Made by a program: the position numbers and the translations under genes
Notes under the pieces: generated by a model
The model's database searches: none
What the model was told of the DNA's origin: nothing
The model's input: only the letters and a program-made list of their open reading frames with translations
Assembly (NCBI GenBank): GCA_037445635.1
Contig: JBBIKC010000002.1
Location: forward strand, 1-64,000
Length of the DNA stretch: 64,000 nt
Origin: JBFMCC01 sp037445635
Lineage (GTDB): Bacteria > Chloroflexota > Anaerolineae > Anaerolineales > Villigracilaceae
Direction: 5' to 3'
Shown here: one piece after another, positions 16,142-23,347 of the stretch
Layout of the letters: every line of letters begins with the position of its first letter
How positions within the stretch are numbered: the first letter of the stretch is position 1

Positions 16142-16984
16142 ATGACTATTTCTGAAAACCAACTTGAAACATGGGCGAATCAGGGCGCTACGACTACCGC
16201 GCAGAATACACACGCTTCAATCAGGAATGCCTTGAAACAATACAGTTTTAGTTCAGCCATTACTTACGATGATTACCTGCAAGGTTCGTACAGAAACTCG
16301 ACAAATATTTTCGCTAGCAGTGACGTTGATCTTGTTGTTGAATTGACAAGCACGGTTTATACAAACGTTACAGTGCAATCAAACTACAACTGGCAAATTT
16401 TTAGGCAAGGTGTCATTAGCGCATTAACAAAATACTACGGATCGCAATTTATAAGTACTTCGGGAAGTAAATCAATCAAGGTTTTGCCAGGTAGCGGACG
16501 ATTGCTTGCTGACGTTGTTGTAGCGGCAAAGTATAGACATTACAGCGGAGGAAGTTTCGTAGCAGAGGGAATGACTCTGTGGAATACCAAAACTGGACAA
16601 CAAATAATCAATTTTCCCAAGCAACATATTGACAATGGAGCAACAAAAAACGGAAACACATCACAGCAATATAAACCAACGGTACGCATGTTTAAGAATG
16701 CACGAAAGCATATTTGTGAGAACAAGCCCTTGCTTATTAATAGATTCCCTTCCTACTACGTTGAATGTTTGCTCTACAATGTGCAAAACAGCAAGTTCTC
16801 CACTTCTCGTCAGGATACTTATTGCGATGTGGTAAATTGGCTCAACTCAGAATTGAGCACAAACTCATCAAGGTTTAAGTGCCAAAATGGGCTTATTTCA
16901 TTGTTCGGCAATGATTCAACCCAATGGAATGTTGCAGATGCAAAATTGTTGGTTTCTGAGTTAATCGCTCTGTGGAATTCATAA
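16142..16984 (+). CDS. CD-NTase (cGAS/DncV-like cyclic nucleotide synthase) of a CBASS system
   Basis: A 280-residue nucleotidyltransferase of the SMODS/CD-NTase type. The nucleotidyltransferase signature is complete: LQGSYRNST (GS at 48-49), then the metal-binding pair D61 and D63 in SSDVDLVVEL, and a third acidic residue D124 in LLADVVVAA. The C-terminal helical half (about 175-280) fits the usual OAS-like core. On phage infection such enzymes make cyclic di- or trinucleotides that switch on a partner effector. The product cannot be told from sequence. Codons are AT-rich compared with flanking core genes. AAGGA precedes the ATG; the stop is 3 bases before the effector gene. Confidence 0.87.
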   Translation: MTISENQLETWANQGATTTAQNTHASIRNALKQYSFSSAITYDDYLQGSYRNSTNIFASSDVDLVVELTSTVYTNVTVQSNYNWQIFRQGVISALTKYYGSQFISTSGSKSIKVLPGSGRLLADVVVAAKYRHYSGGSFVAEGMTLWNTKTGQQIINFPKQHIDNGATKNGNTSQQYKPTVRMFKNARKHICENKPLLINRFPSYYVECLLYNVQNSKFSTSRQDTYCDVVNWLNSELSTNSSRFKCQNGLISLFGNDSTQWNVADAKLLVSELIALWNS

Positions 16985-16987
16985 CTC

Positions 16988-17581
16988 ATGCACCAATATC
17001 AAACGGACGACAGCACAAGAAACAACCTTCTCATAATCGCTGTATTGCTGGCGGTTGCGCTTGCCTATTCATTCAGCGCCGCGCTTGATTATTTCAGTAT
17101 CCAATTGCCCTGGTGGTTTGAGTCGCCTTCGATTCTCGGTTTCTATGGTTTGATCTATCTGCTCTACGATAAATATCTTTGGAAGACCAAGTGGATTCAA
17201 AAAACTGACTGGATCAAAACGCCAAACATCTCTGGCACTTGGGATGCTGAAATTAGAACTTCCCACGATGGTTTTTCAGACTGTGTTTCGGCAATAGTGA
17301 TTATTCGGCAAACAGCGTTTAGAATTTCAATTTCGATGGAAACGGATACGTCGCGTTCTCACAGTGTTCAGGCGGCTTTGCTGAAAACTGAAAAAGTTAG
17401 CGAATATGAATTGACCTACAACTACATCAATCATCCTAAAGCGGATTCGGTTAAGACGCTAAACATCCATCTTGGCACAGCACATTTACACATTAGCGAC
17501 AATTTACAGAGAATGGACGGGGATTATTACACAAACAGAGATAGAGAGAATTTTGGTCGAATCGTTTTCATACGTGCCTGA
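16988..17581 (+). CDS. cap15: Cap15-like membrane beta-barrel CBASS effector
   Basis: A 197-residue protein with two N-terminal transmembrane helices (about 13-36 and 45-61) and a soluble beta-rich domain starting PNISGTWDAEIRT (79-90) and running to the end. Two short TM helices plus a compact lipocalin-like barrel with a G-T-W start is the layout of Cap15, a CBASS effector that binds a cyclic dinucleotide and disrupts the inner membrane. It begins 3 bases after the CD-NTase stop, as expected for a synthase-effector pair. No Cap2/Cap3 ubiquitin-like genes or HORMA/TRIP13 genes are nearby, so the system would be type I. Confidence 0.8.
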   Translation: MHQYQTDDSTRNNLLIIAVLLAVALAYSFSAALDYFSIQLPWWFESPSILGFYGLIYLLYDKYLWKTKWIQKTDWIKTPNISGTWDAEIRTSHDGFSDCVSAIVIIRQTAFRISISMETDTSRSHSVQAALLKTEKVSEYELTYNYINHPKADSVKTLNIHLGTAHLHISDNLQRMDGDYYTNRDRENFGRIVFIRA

Positions 17582-17661
17582 GTTCCATGGTTCTAGTGCG
17601 ATGGAGGGTTGAAAAAGAAAATACTTTGTCGAACAGATGTACCAAAAACATGTAAGGTTGG

Positions 17662-17667
17662 TATAAT
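17662..17667 (+). promoter_or_regulatory. -10 element (GGTATAAT) for the restriction-modification pair
   Basis: TTGGTATAAT lies 21 bases ahead of the endonuclease ATG, giving a leader of about 15 bases that contains AGGAGA at 17674-17679. No clear -35 box is seen. Confidence 0.5.
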
Positions 17668-17688
17668 CTGGATAGGAGACACTGTTAT

Positions 17689-18627
17689 ATGGCAATGGCT
17701 ATCACAAAACCATCTTTTGAAGATTTCATCCGTACTTGTACGCCTTTGCTGAAGATTCCCGAACTTGAACAATTGATGCGCGAACGCGTGCGCGGCATTG
17801 TGACAGAACTTTTGAATTTCGAGTCCAGTATAGACCCTGCCCAAAACCTGAAACAGTTCTTGCAAAAAGATGAAAACTTCCTGGGAGTTTTACTTGCCCT
17901 GACAAATCTCTCCCAAGAAAAGTTCTTGAGAATTATCACGGCGCAAAGATTCGCGGCGCAAGATTTTGGACCCGAATGGAGCGCGCCAAGAATTTATGCC
18001 AAAATCAAGAGAGACGATGCTTTTGCTGAACAAATCGCTCGCTTATTTTTGGAAGGCAGAGATAGCAAACTTTTGGCAGAACAAGTTGCAGACTTTTATC
18101 TTGACCAACTTTCACTTCCAGCCAATTGGTCTGAAATCATTCGTGACCAGAATGTGATTGGGAATATCGTCCGAAAGAAACTGGCGGGCGAATACACTGA
18201 CCAAAAAGGCGCATTTGTCGAACGCCAAGTTCGTGGTATTCTGGACAAAGTACAACAAAAGTATGGCGTTCCAAATGCACATGGACAAGTAAAACTGGTT
18301 GGCAAAGAGATTGACCATGCTATTCCGTCTCTTGAAGAGCCTTATGTAATGGTGATGGTCTCGTACATGGAAACCACTTCAAGCAATCAGACAACCAGAG
18401 CCAATGAACAACAAGCCATGTTTCAAAAAATAGTAGGCGAGAACGTGCGTTACCCAAACAACCAAAGGGTTTTCGTCAATGTTGCAGATGGGGCAGGCTG
18501 GCTTGCTCGTCGTTCCGACCTTCGTAAGATACATGAAGGCTGTCACTACTGTCTTAACATGCAAACGCTCGACCAACTTGAGCCAATCGTTTTGAATCAT
18601 GTCCCAAAGAAATTTTTCAAGAAATAG
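17689..18627 (+). CDS. Putative type II restriction endonuclease
   Basis: A 312-residue protein immediately before a DNA methyltransferase. The N-terminal 200 residues are helical. The conserved-looking core is GKEIDHAIPSLEEPYVMVMV (205-224) followed by SYMETTSSNQTTRANEQQAM. A lysine and acidic residue (D209), a downstream hydrophobic strand and a Ser/Thr/Arg-rich loop fit a divergent PD-(D/E)xK nuclease. I cannot name its recognition site. Gene order (22 bases to the methyltransferase) and shared AT-rich composition support an R-M pair. ATG 17689 is chosen because AGGAGA is about 10 bases upstream. Confidence 0.75.
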   Translation: MAMAITKPSFEDFIRTCTPLLKIPELEQLMRERVRGIVTELLNFESSIDPAQNLKQFLQKDENFLGVLLALTNLSQEKFLRIITAQRFAAQDFGPEWSAPRIYAKIKRDDAFAEQIARLFLEGRDSKLLAEQVADFYLDQLSLPANWSEIIRDQNVIGNIVRKKLAGEYTDQKGAFVERQVRGILDKVQQKYGVPNAHGQVKLVGKEIDHAIPSLEEPYVMVMVSYMETTSSNQTTRANEQQAMFQKIVGENVRYPNNQRVFVNVADGAGWLARRSDLRKIHEGCHYCLNMQTLDQLEPIVLNHVPKKFFKK

Positions 18628-18649
18628 ATTGTGAGTTACAGGTATCGCC

Positions 18650-19645
18650 ATGATAAAAAAGTATCTAAACAAAGTTACATTGGGCGATTGTCTCGAAAGC
18701 CTATCCAACATCGAATCGGATAGTGTGGATATGTGCTTTGCCGATCCCCCATTTAACCTTGAAAAAAAATACACTTCGTACAAAGACCAACGCGCCGATG
18801 AAGAATATCTTGCGTGGTGCAAATTATGGCTTGATGAATTGGTGAGAGTCACAAAGCCCACTGGCTCGATTTTCGTCCACAACATTCCGAAGTGGTTGAC
18901 TTATTACGCGGCTATTTTGAATGAAACCGCATATTTTCGTCACTGGATAGCATGGGACGCGATGAGTAATCCATTGGGCAAGACTCTTTTGCCAGCCCAT
19001 TACGGTGTGTTGTTTTACACAAAGCAGCCAAAGGATTTCAAATTCTACGAGATTCGCGCCCCGCACAGGAAGTGCCGTGTTTGCGATAGTTATTTGAAAG
19101 ACTATGGCGGCAAGAAGGATCAAATGCACCCCTTCGGCGCATTGGTCAGTGATGTTTGGACGGACATTCATCGTATCAGACACAATGTAAGGCGCGACGA
19201 ACATCCCTGCCAACTTCCAATCCACCTATTGGAGCGCATTGTTTTGATGAGTACAGATCCTGGCGATATTGTTCTGGATCCGTTTTTGGGTACTGGCACC
19301 ACAGCCATCGCCGCGAAAGCATTGGGCAGACATTACATTGGACTTGAACTTGACCCGATGTACAAGAAAATTGCGGAAGACAAACTCGCAAGAGTTGAAC
19401 CTTCTTTATACAACGGCTACTATGTCTCATACTATCTCGGAAAACTACAGAGTATTCGAGATATTGACGCCGCGCAATTGTTCCCGCCCCAATTAACTTC
19501 AACAGAAAAGAAGTTGATACGGGCAAACGGTAATGGCAATGGTCACAAGCCGAAAGAAAAAGTCCCTGATCCAATTGAACTTGTTGTTCAACCCACCTTG
19601 TTACAGAGAAAAGCAACCTATGTAACAAAGTCCAGAACTGAATAA
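18650..19645 (+). CDS. Beta-class DNA methyltransferase (probably N6-adenine)
   Basis: A 331-residue site-specific DNA methyltransferase. Motif IV, CFADPPFNLEKKY (DPPF at 32-35), comes first; the target recognition region lies in the middle with a CxxC pair (RKCRVCDSYL). The AdoMet motif VLDPFLGTGTTAIAAKALGR comes near residue 207. This IV-TRD-I order defines the beta class. DPPF favours N6-adenine over N4-cytosine, which usually has SPP. It would protect host DNA from the upstream endonuclease. The C-terminus (from about 290) is a Lys/Asn-rich tail. Confidence 0.9.
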   Translation: MIKKYLNKVTLGDCLESLSNIESDSVDMCFADPPFNLEKKYTSYKDQRADEEYLAWCKLWLDELVRVTKPTGSIFVHNIPKWLTYYAAILNETAYFRHWIAWDAMSNPLGKTLLPAHYGVLFYTKQPKDFKFYEIRAPHRKCRVCDSYLKDYGGKKDQMHPFGALVSDVWTDIHRIRHNVRRDEHPCQLPIHLLERIVLMSTDPGDIVLDPFLGTGTTAIAAKALGRHYIGLELDPMYKKIAEDKLARVEPSLYNGYYVSYYLGKLQSIRDIDAAQLFPPQLTSTEKKLIRANGNGNGHKPKEKVPDPIELVVQPTLLQRKATYVTKSRTE

Positions 19646-19667
19646 AACTGAAACAAGTAATGAACTA

Positions 19668-19734
19668 CACCGTAAACGAAGTTTCTTGAAGTTTTAGCTC
19701 GTTAAAAACCTACGATTACTTACTTTACGGTGTA
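19668..19734. repeat. Inverted repeat at the right edge of the defence island
   Basis: ACACCGTAAA (19668-19677) is repeated inverted as TTTACGGTGT (19725-19734). It lies just after the methyltransferase and before the terminator, where sequence character changes from defence genes to the repeat mosaic. It could be a boundary scar or part of a longer hairpin. Confidence 0.5.
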
Positions 19735-19741
19735 TGAACTT

Positions 19742-19774
19742 GCCCAGATGAAAAACTCTGGGCATTTTATTTTG
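19742..19774 (+). terminator. Intrinsic terminator after the R-M system
   Basis: GCCCAGA (19742-19748) pairs with TCTGGGC (19757-19763), followed by ATTTTATTTTG. It ends transcription of the defence island. Confidence 0.8.
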
Positions 19775-19800
19775 TGGAAGTCGCTTCGGGGTGGGGGAGG

Positions 19801-19810
19801 NNNNNNNNNN
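19801..19810. other. Assembly gap (10 N)
   Basis: Ten undetermined bases inside a repeat module. The order and distance across this point are uncertain because the same module occurs elsewhere. Confidence 0.99.
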
Positions 19811-19960
19811 TGTCCGTGCGGCGGGGAAGACCTCACCCTGATTGGCTTGAGTAATCGGCATGTCCGCTTGGCCCTCTCCCACGGGGAGAGGGTATGGATT
19901 TGATTTCTTTTCTGCCTAATGGCATGTTCAGTTTCCAAAGTGGATAACGGATGGACGGTG
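19811..19960 (+). repeat. Long repeat module A, copy 1
   Basis: A unit of about 150 bases running from TGTCCGTGCGGCGGGGAAG to GGATAACGGATGGACGG. It has a small internal palindrome CCCTCTCCC/GGGAGAGGG. Diverged copies lie at 22112-22281 and about 22981-23217. Confidence 0.75.
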
Positions 19961-20004
19961 TGCGGGTGGAAGGTCACTTCGGGGCGGGGTAAACAAAACC
20001 AAAA

Positions 20005-20095
20005 CGGGACGCGGAAAACGCGGATCAACGCGGACAAGCACGGAGTTTTTTTCTCTGTGTTTTCCGCGTAAATCAGCGTGCTTCGCGATCCGCCT
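20005..20095. repeat. CGCGGA-type dispersed inverted repeat
   Basis: Repeated GCGGA/ACGCGG units on the left and TTTTCCGCG/GATCCGC on the right can form a long imperfect hairpin. It resembles the accacggata/cgcgaag families elsewhere in the window. Confidence 0.5.
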
Positions 20096-20137
20096 CCGAT
20101 TGATTTTGGCTGAAGTCACTTTGGGGTGGGGGAGGTG

Positions 20138-20194
20138 GAAAAGCCGTCCACGAATACCCTGTGGTTACGATGTGAAAAATCACGAATAAACGAA
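20138..20194 (+). repeat. Repeat module B, copy 1
   Basis: A unit of about 55 bases beginning AAAAGCCGTCCACGAATACC and ending CACGAATAAACGAA. A near-full copy is at 21711-21766; partial copies are near 21850-21895 and 22034-22075. Confidence 0.75.
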
Positions 20195-20207
20195 GAGCAG
20201 TGGCAGT

Positions 20208-20552
20208 TCACCCCTCACTTGATTGGTTTAGTATTTTGATGATTGCCTCTCGAATCTCGATCAACTTTTCTGATTTGAGAGTCCCCTCAATGGAAACAAT
20301 CAATCCTTCATTGGCAGTAAAGAGTTTGGACGGGCGGGCGTAACTTTGTAAACGTAACATCCCTGATTGAAAATCGGTTTTGGCAATCACAATGGCTTGG
20401 GTGTCCCCATACGGATTGCTGGTAATTTGACAAAGAATCCAGTCGCTTTTATTGGCGCGCGCCAACACAACGGCGGGACGAACTTTGCTCTCTGATAAAT
20501 CGGAAAATGGGAAAGGCAGCACTACAACGTCGCCCGCTTTAGGTATGACCAT
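20208..20552 (-). CDS. MazF/PemK-family toxin
   Basis: A 114-residue protein beginning KAGDVVVLPFPFSDLSESK and then RPAVVLA. This is the typical PemK/MazF opening, with the fold's conserved SH3-like strands (DWILCQITSNPYG, RPSKLFTANEGLIV). Members are sequence-specific endoribonucleases kept in check by a cognate antitoxin. Its start overlaps the antitoxin's end by 31 bases, as usual for coupled toxin-antitoxin pairs. It lies among repeat modules. Confidence 0.85.
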   Translation of the reverse strand: MVIPKAGDVVVLPFPFSDLSESKVRPAVVLARANKSDWILCQITSNPYGDTQAIVIAKTDFQSGMLRLQSYARPSKLFTANEGLIVSIEGTLKSEKLIEIREAIIKILNQSSEG

Positions 20553-20740
20553 GCTTCATCCTCCTCTGGTCTCAGCCAGTCTTCTGCGAGCGCCGCTTCG
20601 CTCAACAAAGCGGTTTCGGCGATGGTTGGTGCAGGTTCATCGAGCACAATGAGCAATGCCCGCCGCGTTCCCTGAAGGGGAACAGGTTGAAGAATTTTGA
20701 CTCGCCCTGTCTCGTCAATCACCGCTTCGACTGTCAGCAT
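20522..20740 (-). CDS. Antitoxin of the MazF-like pair
   Basis: A 72-residue protein with a short beta-rich N-terminus (VEAVIDETGRVKILQPVPLQG) typical of AbrB/MazE-like or DUF104-like antitoxins, then an acidic helical tail ending ALAEDWLRPEEDEAW that would wrap the toxin. AAGGAG precedes the ATG and TATAAT lies 29 bases upstream. Antitoxin-first order with overlap supports the pairing. Confidence 0.75.
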   Translation of the reverse strand: MLTVEAVIDETGRVKILQPVPLQGTRRALLIVLDEPAPTIAETALLSEAALAEDWLRPEEDEAWSYLKRATL

Positions 20741-20769
20741 ATCTTCTCCTTATATTCTCTCTTACCTTG

Positions 20770-20775
20770 ATTATA
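20770..20775 (-). promoter_or_regulatory. -10 element (GGTATAAT) of the MazEF-like operon
   Basis: The minus strand reads GGTATAAT about 30 bases before the antitoxin start, leaving room for the AAGGAG ribosome binding site. Confidence 0.5.
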
Positions 20776-20877
20776 CCTTTTTATTCCAGGCGTGATGGGC
20801 AATAGTTTGCTTTGCGTCACAAATTCGCGGATGGTTTCCGTGTAGGGGTCGCTTCGGGTGGGGGAGGGTGTCCACTT

Positions 20878-20928
20878 CGACAGGGTTTCGACGGGCTCAA
20901 CCACCAGCTCAACCCAAGACTTCGGGGA
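20878..20928 (+). repeat. Repeat module C, copy 1
   Basis: A unit of about 50 bases: CGACAGGGTTTCGACGGGCT, then CAACCACC, GCTCAACCCAAGACTTCGGG. Diverged copies are at 21650-21698 and 23239-23290. Confidence 0.8.
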
Positions 20929-21013
20929 GGAGGAGGGTGTCCACTTCGACAGGCTCAGTGCAGGCGTGCGGCGGGGGTGTGCATTCCCCTTTGGAAGTCC
21001 CTGCTGGCGACAA

Positions 21014-21253
21014 TTACTTTGCCGCGACTTTTGTTTTCTTCTCAGGCATGGCGGAAATCAATGCGCGCAGGGCTTTGTTGACTTCTTCGGAAGTGGTGAA
21101 TACTTTGGCAACGTCGGGGTCGACCATAACGATCAATGGTTCATGTTTCATCCGTGACGCAAAACGATTCGGCTTCGCTTTTTTGTAGTCAAAGCGATAT
21201 TCAGCCGCCATCTCTTGAACTTTAGGGGTTTTGGTTTCGGGCGTTTTCTTCAT
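21014..21253 (-). CDS. BrnA-like antitoxin
   Basis: A 79-residue basic protein that follows and overlaps the BrnT-like toxin by 32 bases. It has Lys-rich ends and a central KHEPLIVMVDPDVAKVFTTS, EEVNKALRALI segment suggestive of a ribbon-helix-helix type fold. In brnTA loci the toxin comes first and the antitoxin second, as here. Assignment rests mainly on that order. Confidence 0.65.
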   Translation of the reverse strand: MKKTPETKTPKVQEMAAEYRFDYKKAKPNRFASRMKHEPLIVMVDPDVAKVFTTSEEVNKALRALISAMPEKKTKVAAK

Positions 21254-21515
21254 AGTCGTTTATCTCTATTCGGGTGGCGCGTCTCGCGCTGATCAAGCGG
21301 ACAACATCTTCCTGTCTCTCCACAAAACATACCAGGAGCATTCTCCGTAAAGCTGACATGCCGATGATGATTTCGCGGTGTTCATCCTGGGAATGCTCCA
21401 TGTCGTCAAAGATGTAAGCAAGTGGGTCTTTGAAAACGGTCACCGCCTCATCAAAACTTACGCCGTGTTTACGAAGGTTACTTGAGGCTTTTTGCGGATC
21501 CCAAGCGAATTTCAT
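21222..21515 (-). CDS. BrnT-family toxin
   Basis: A 97-residue protein with the BrnT start MKFAWDPQKASSNLRKHGVS followed by FDEAVTVFKDP and the C-terminal RLISARRAT. This RelE-like ribonuclease family is recognised by the W-D-x-x-K-x-x-x-N-x-x-K-H-G-V-x-F pattern, which is complete here. The same frame stays open far upstream through repeat sequence, but the ATG at 21515 is the only start that gives a family-length protein. Confidence 0.85.
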   Translation of the reverse strand: MKFAWDPQKASSNLRKHGVSFDEAVTVFKDPLAYIFDDMEHSQDEHREIIIGMSALRRMLLVCFVERQEDVVRLISARRATRIEINDYEENARNQNP

Positions 21516-21649
21516 AGGCGAAGTATATCTCAATTTTGTTTGTCGGGAAATATTTATGGAGGTCACTTCGGGGTGGGGAGGGTGTCCGTGCGACGGCGGG
21601 GGGGTGGGAACAACGGATGCGTGGAATGTAACGGATGGAGGTCGGTTTG

Positions 21650-21698
21650 GACAGGGTTTCGACGGGCTCAACCACCTGCTCAATCCAAGACTTCGGGG
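21650..21698 (+). repeat. Repeat module C, copy 2
   Basis: Same unit as at 20878-20928 with a few substitutions; it leads directly into another GGGGCGGGGGAGGG module and then module B. Confidence 0.8.
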
Positions 21699-21710
21699 CG
21701 GGGGAGGGTG

Positions 21711-21766
21711 AAAAGCCGTCCACGAATACCCTGCGGGTACGATGTGAAAAACCACGAATAAACGAA
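21711..21766 (+). repeat. Repeat module B, copy 2
   Basis: Near-identical to 20138-20194. Just downstream, CCACGAAT (about 21748) and ATTCGTGG (about 21801) form an imperfect inverted repeat. Confidence 0.75.
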
Positions 21767-22111
21767 CGGACGGCGCGCAATTCGAGCATTCGTGAAAAAT
21801 TCGTGGATGGTTACTCAGCGGGGAAGGCCGCTTCGGGGTGAGGGAGGTGAAAAGCCGTCCGCGAATGAAAACCACGAGTAAACGAGCGGCGCGCGGATGG
21901 AGGTCACTTCGGGGTGGGGAGGGTGTCCGTGCGACGGGGTGGTGGTCAACGGACTCTGTCACTCCGTCAAAGAACAGCGGGGCAGGCGGGCTCGCGGATG
22001 AACGGATGGAGGTCGCTTTGGGGTGAGGGAGGAGAAAAAGCCGTCCACGAATGGAAAACCACGAATAAGCGAACGGCGCGCGGATGCAGGTCACTTCGGG
22101 GTGGGGGAGGC

Positions 22112-22281
22112 TGTCCGTGCGGCGGGGAAGGACCTCACCCTGACTGGCTTGAGTCATCGGCATGTCCGCTTTGCCCTTCGCGAAGCACCCCTGTGGGGCT
22201 CCCGAGGGGAGAGGGTATGGGGTTGATTTCTTTTCTACCTGATGGCGAGTTCGGTTTACAAAGTGGATAACGGATGGACGG
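22112..22281 (+). repeat. Long repeat module A, copy 2
   Basis: Matches 19811-19960 at both ends but carries an extra segment of about 20 bases (GCGAAGCACCCCTGTGGGGC) in the middle that forms its own small palindrome. Confidence 0.75.
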
Positions 22282-22328
22282 CGCGCGGGTGAAGGTCGCT
22301 TCGGGGTGGGGGAGGGTGTCCTTCTTGG

Positions 22329-22334
22329 TATAAT
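22329..22334 (+). promoter_or_regulatory. -10 element (TTGGTATAAT) of the DUF433/DUF5615 operon
   Basis: TTGGTATAATT starts right after the GGGGGAGGGTGTC repeat edge and lies 27 bases ahead of the DUF433 ATG. The same arrangement recurs at 23314. Confidence 0.55.
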
Positions 22335-22361
22335 TACCTTGTTTAGAGATAGGAGTAAACC

Positions 22362-22601
22362 ATGCCTGAAAAACTTCTGGAACGGATTGAAGTCAACCCT
22401 GCGGTGATGCTTGGAAAACCTGTCATCAAAGGGACGCGCATTCCTGTCGAATTGCTACTCCGCAAATTAAGCGAAGGCGCTACCGAAGCGGACTTGCTGG
22501 ACGCGTATCCACGCCTGACGAAAGTTGACATTCAAGCGGCTTTAGCCTATGCCGCCAGCGCCCTCTCTCACGAGACCATCATCTTACAGGTAGCCGCGTG
22601 A
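22362..22601 (+). CDS. DUF433 antitoxin
   Basis: A 79-residue protein with the complete DUF433 pattern: LLERIEVNPAVMLGKPVIKG then TRIPVELLLRKLSEGAT and DLLDAYPRLTKVDIQAAL. The domain is a small helical DNA-binding-like fold and is usually the antitoxin to DUF5615 PIN-like proteins. Its stop overlaps the next start (GTGA) by 4 bases. AGGAG lies 8 bases ahead of the ATG. Confidence 0.9.
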   Translation: MPEKLLERIEVNPAVMLGKPVIKGTRIPVELLLRKLSEGATEADLLDAYPRLTKVDIQAALAYAASALSHETIILQVAA

Positions 22602-22960
22602 GCGATCTGCGGTTTCTCGCGGATGAAAGTTGTGACTTTGCCGTTGTCCGTGCTTTGCGCGGCCAAGGATATGACGTTCTTGCTGTCAGCGAGTACATGC
22701 AACGGTCTGTGGACAGTGAATTGATTGAGCAAGCGCACCGCGAAAATCGTGTTCTGCTAACCGAAGACAAAGACTTTGGATGGCTGGTGTTTGCCAGCCA
22801 TTCTGTTTCTGCGGGGGTGATCCTGATTCGTTTCCCAAACAATCTTCGTTCCACGCTTGGGCAGTCCCTGTTGGCCTTGGTTAAAAAGTACGGGAGCGAA
22901 CTGGAAAATTCGTTTGTAGTCGTACAACCTGGCCAAGTTCGATTTAGCCGAAAAGAGTAA
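22598..22960 (+). CDS. DUF5615 PIN-like toxin
   Basis: A 120-residue PIN-like domain protein with a GTG start overlapping the DUF433 stop. Key acidic residues are in RFLADESCDFAVVRALRGQG (D8, E9), LTEDKDFG (two Asp) and the mid-domain GYDVLAVSEY. The family is a compact Mut7-C-like PIN nuclease predicted to cleave RNA. Full length and uninterrupted, so this pair looks intact. Confidence 0.88.
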   Translation: MSDLRFLADESCDFAVVRALRGQGYDVLAVSEYMQRSVDSELIEQAHRENRVLLTEDKDFGWLVFASHSVSAGVILIRFPNNLRSTLGQSLLALVKKYGSELENSFVVVQPGQVRFSRKE

Positions 22961-22980
22961 CGCTTCGGGGCGGGGGAGGG

Positions 22981-23217
22981 TGTCCACTACGACAAGCTCA
23001 GTGCAGGCGTGCGGCGGGGGAAGACCTCACCACTTCGACAGGCTCCCCCTACGGGGACTTCGCAGTGCGGCGCCTGATTGGCTTGAGTCATCGGCATGTC
23101 CGCTTGGCTCTTCGCGAAGCACCCCCGTGGGGCTCCCGAGGGGAGAGGGTATGGGGTCGGTTTCTTTTCTGCCTGATGGCGAGTTCAGGTTTCCAAAGCA
23201 GATAACGGAAGGATGGC
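22981..23217 (+). repeat. Long repeat module A, copy 3 (rearranged)
   Basis: Contains the same ends as 22112-22281, but the middle is interrupted by a CACTTCGACAGGCTCCCCCT segment also seen, in parts, near 20945 and 23915. Confidence 0.65.
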
Positions 23218-23238
23218 GCGCGGGTGGAAGGTCGGTTT

Positions 23239-23290
23239 CGACAGGGTTTCGACGGGCTCAACCACCTGCTCAACCCAAGACTTCGGGGTG
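23239..23290 (+). repeat. Repeat module C, copy 3
   Basis: Almost identical to 21650-21698 and followed within 10 bases by another GTGGGGGAGG module and the promoter of the Phd-like antitoxin. Confidence 0.8.
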
Positions 23291-23313
23291 GGGGAGGTGG
23301 CTGTGCAACTTGG

Positions 23314-23319
23314 TATAAT
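23314..23319 (+). promoter_or_regulatory. -10 element (TTGGTATAAT) of the Phd/RelE locus
   Basis: TTGGTATAATT lies 28 bases ahead of the antitoxin ATG. Just downstream, CACTGTCACAGTG (23323-23335) is a near-perfect palindrome that could be the antitoxin's operator. Confidence 0.55.
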
Positions 23320-23347
23320 TGCCACTGTCACAGTGAAAAGAGGCAAA

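Noticed and set aside
21516..22163. N-terminal extension of the BrnT-like frame to 313 residues
   Set aside because: The upstream part translates repeat modules into Pro/Ser-rich text; the family length is restored from the ATG at 21515.
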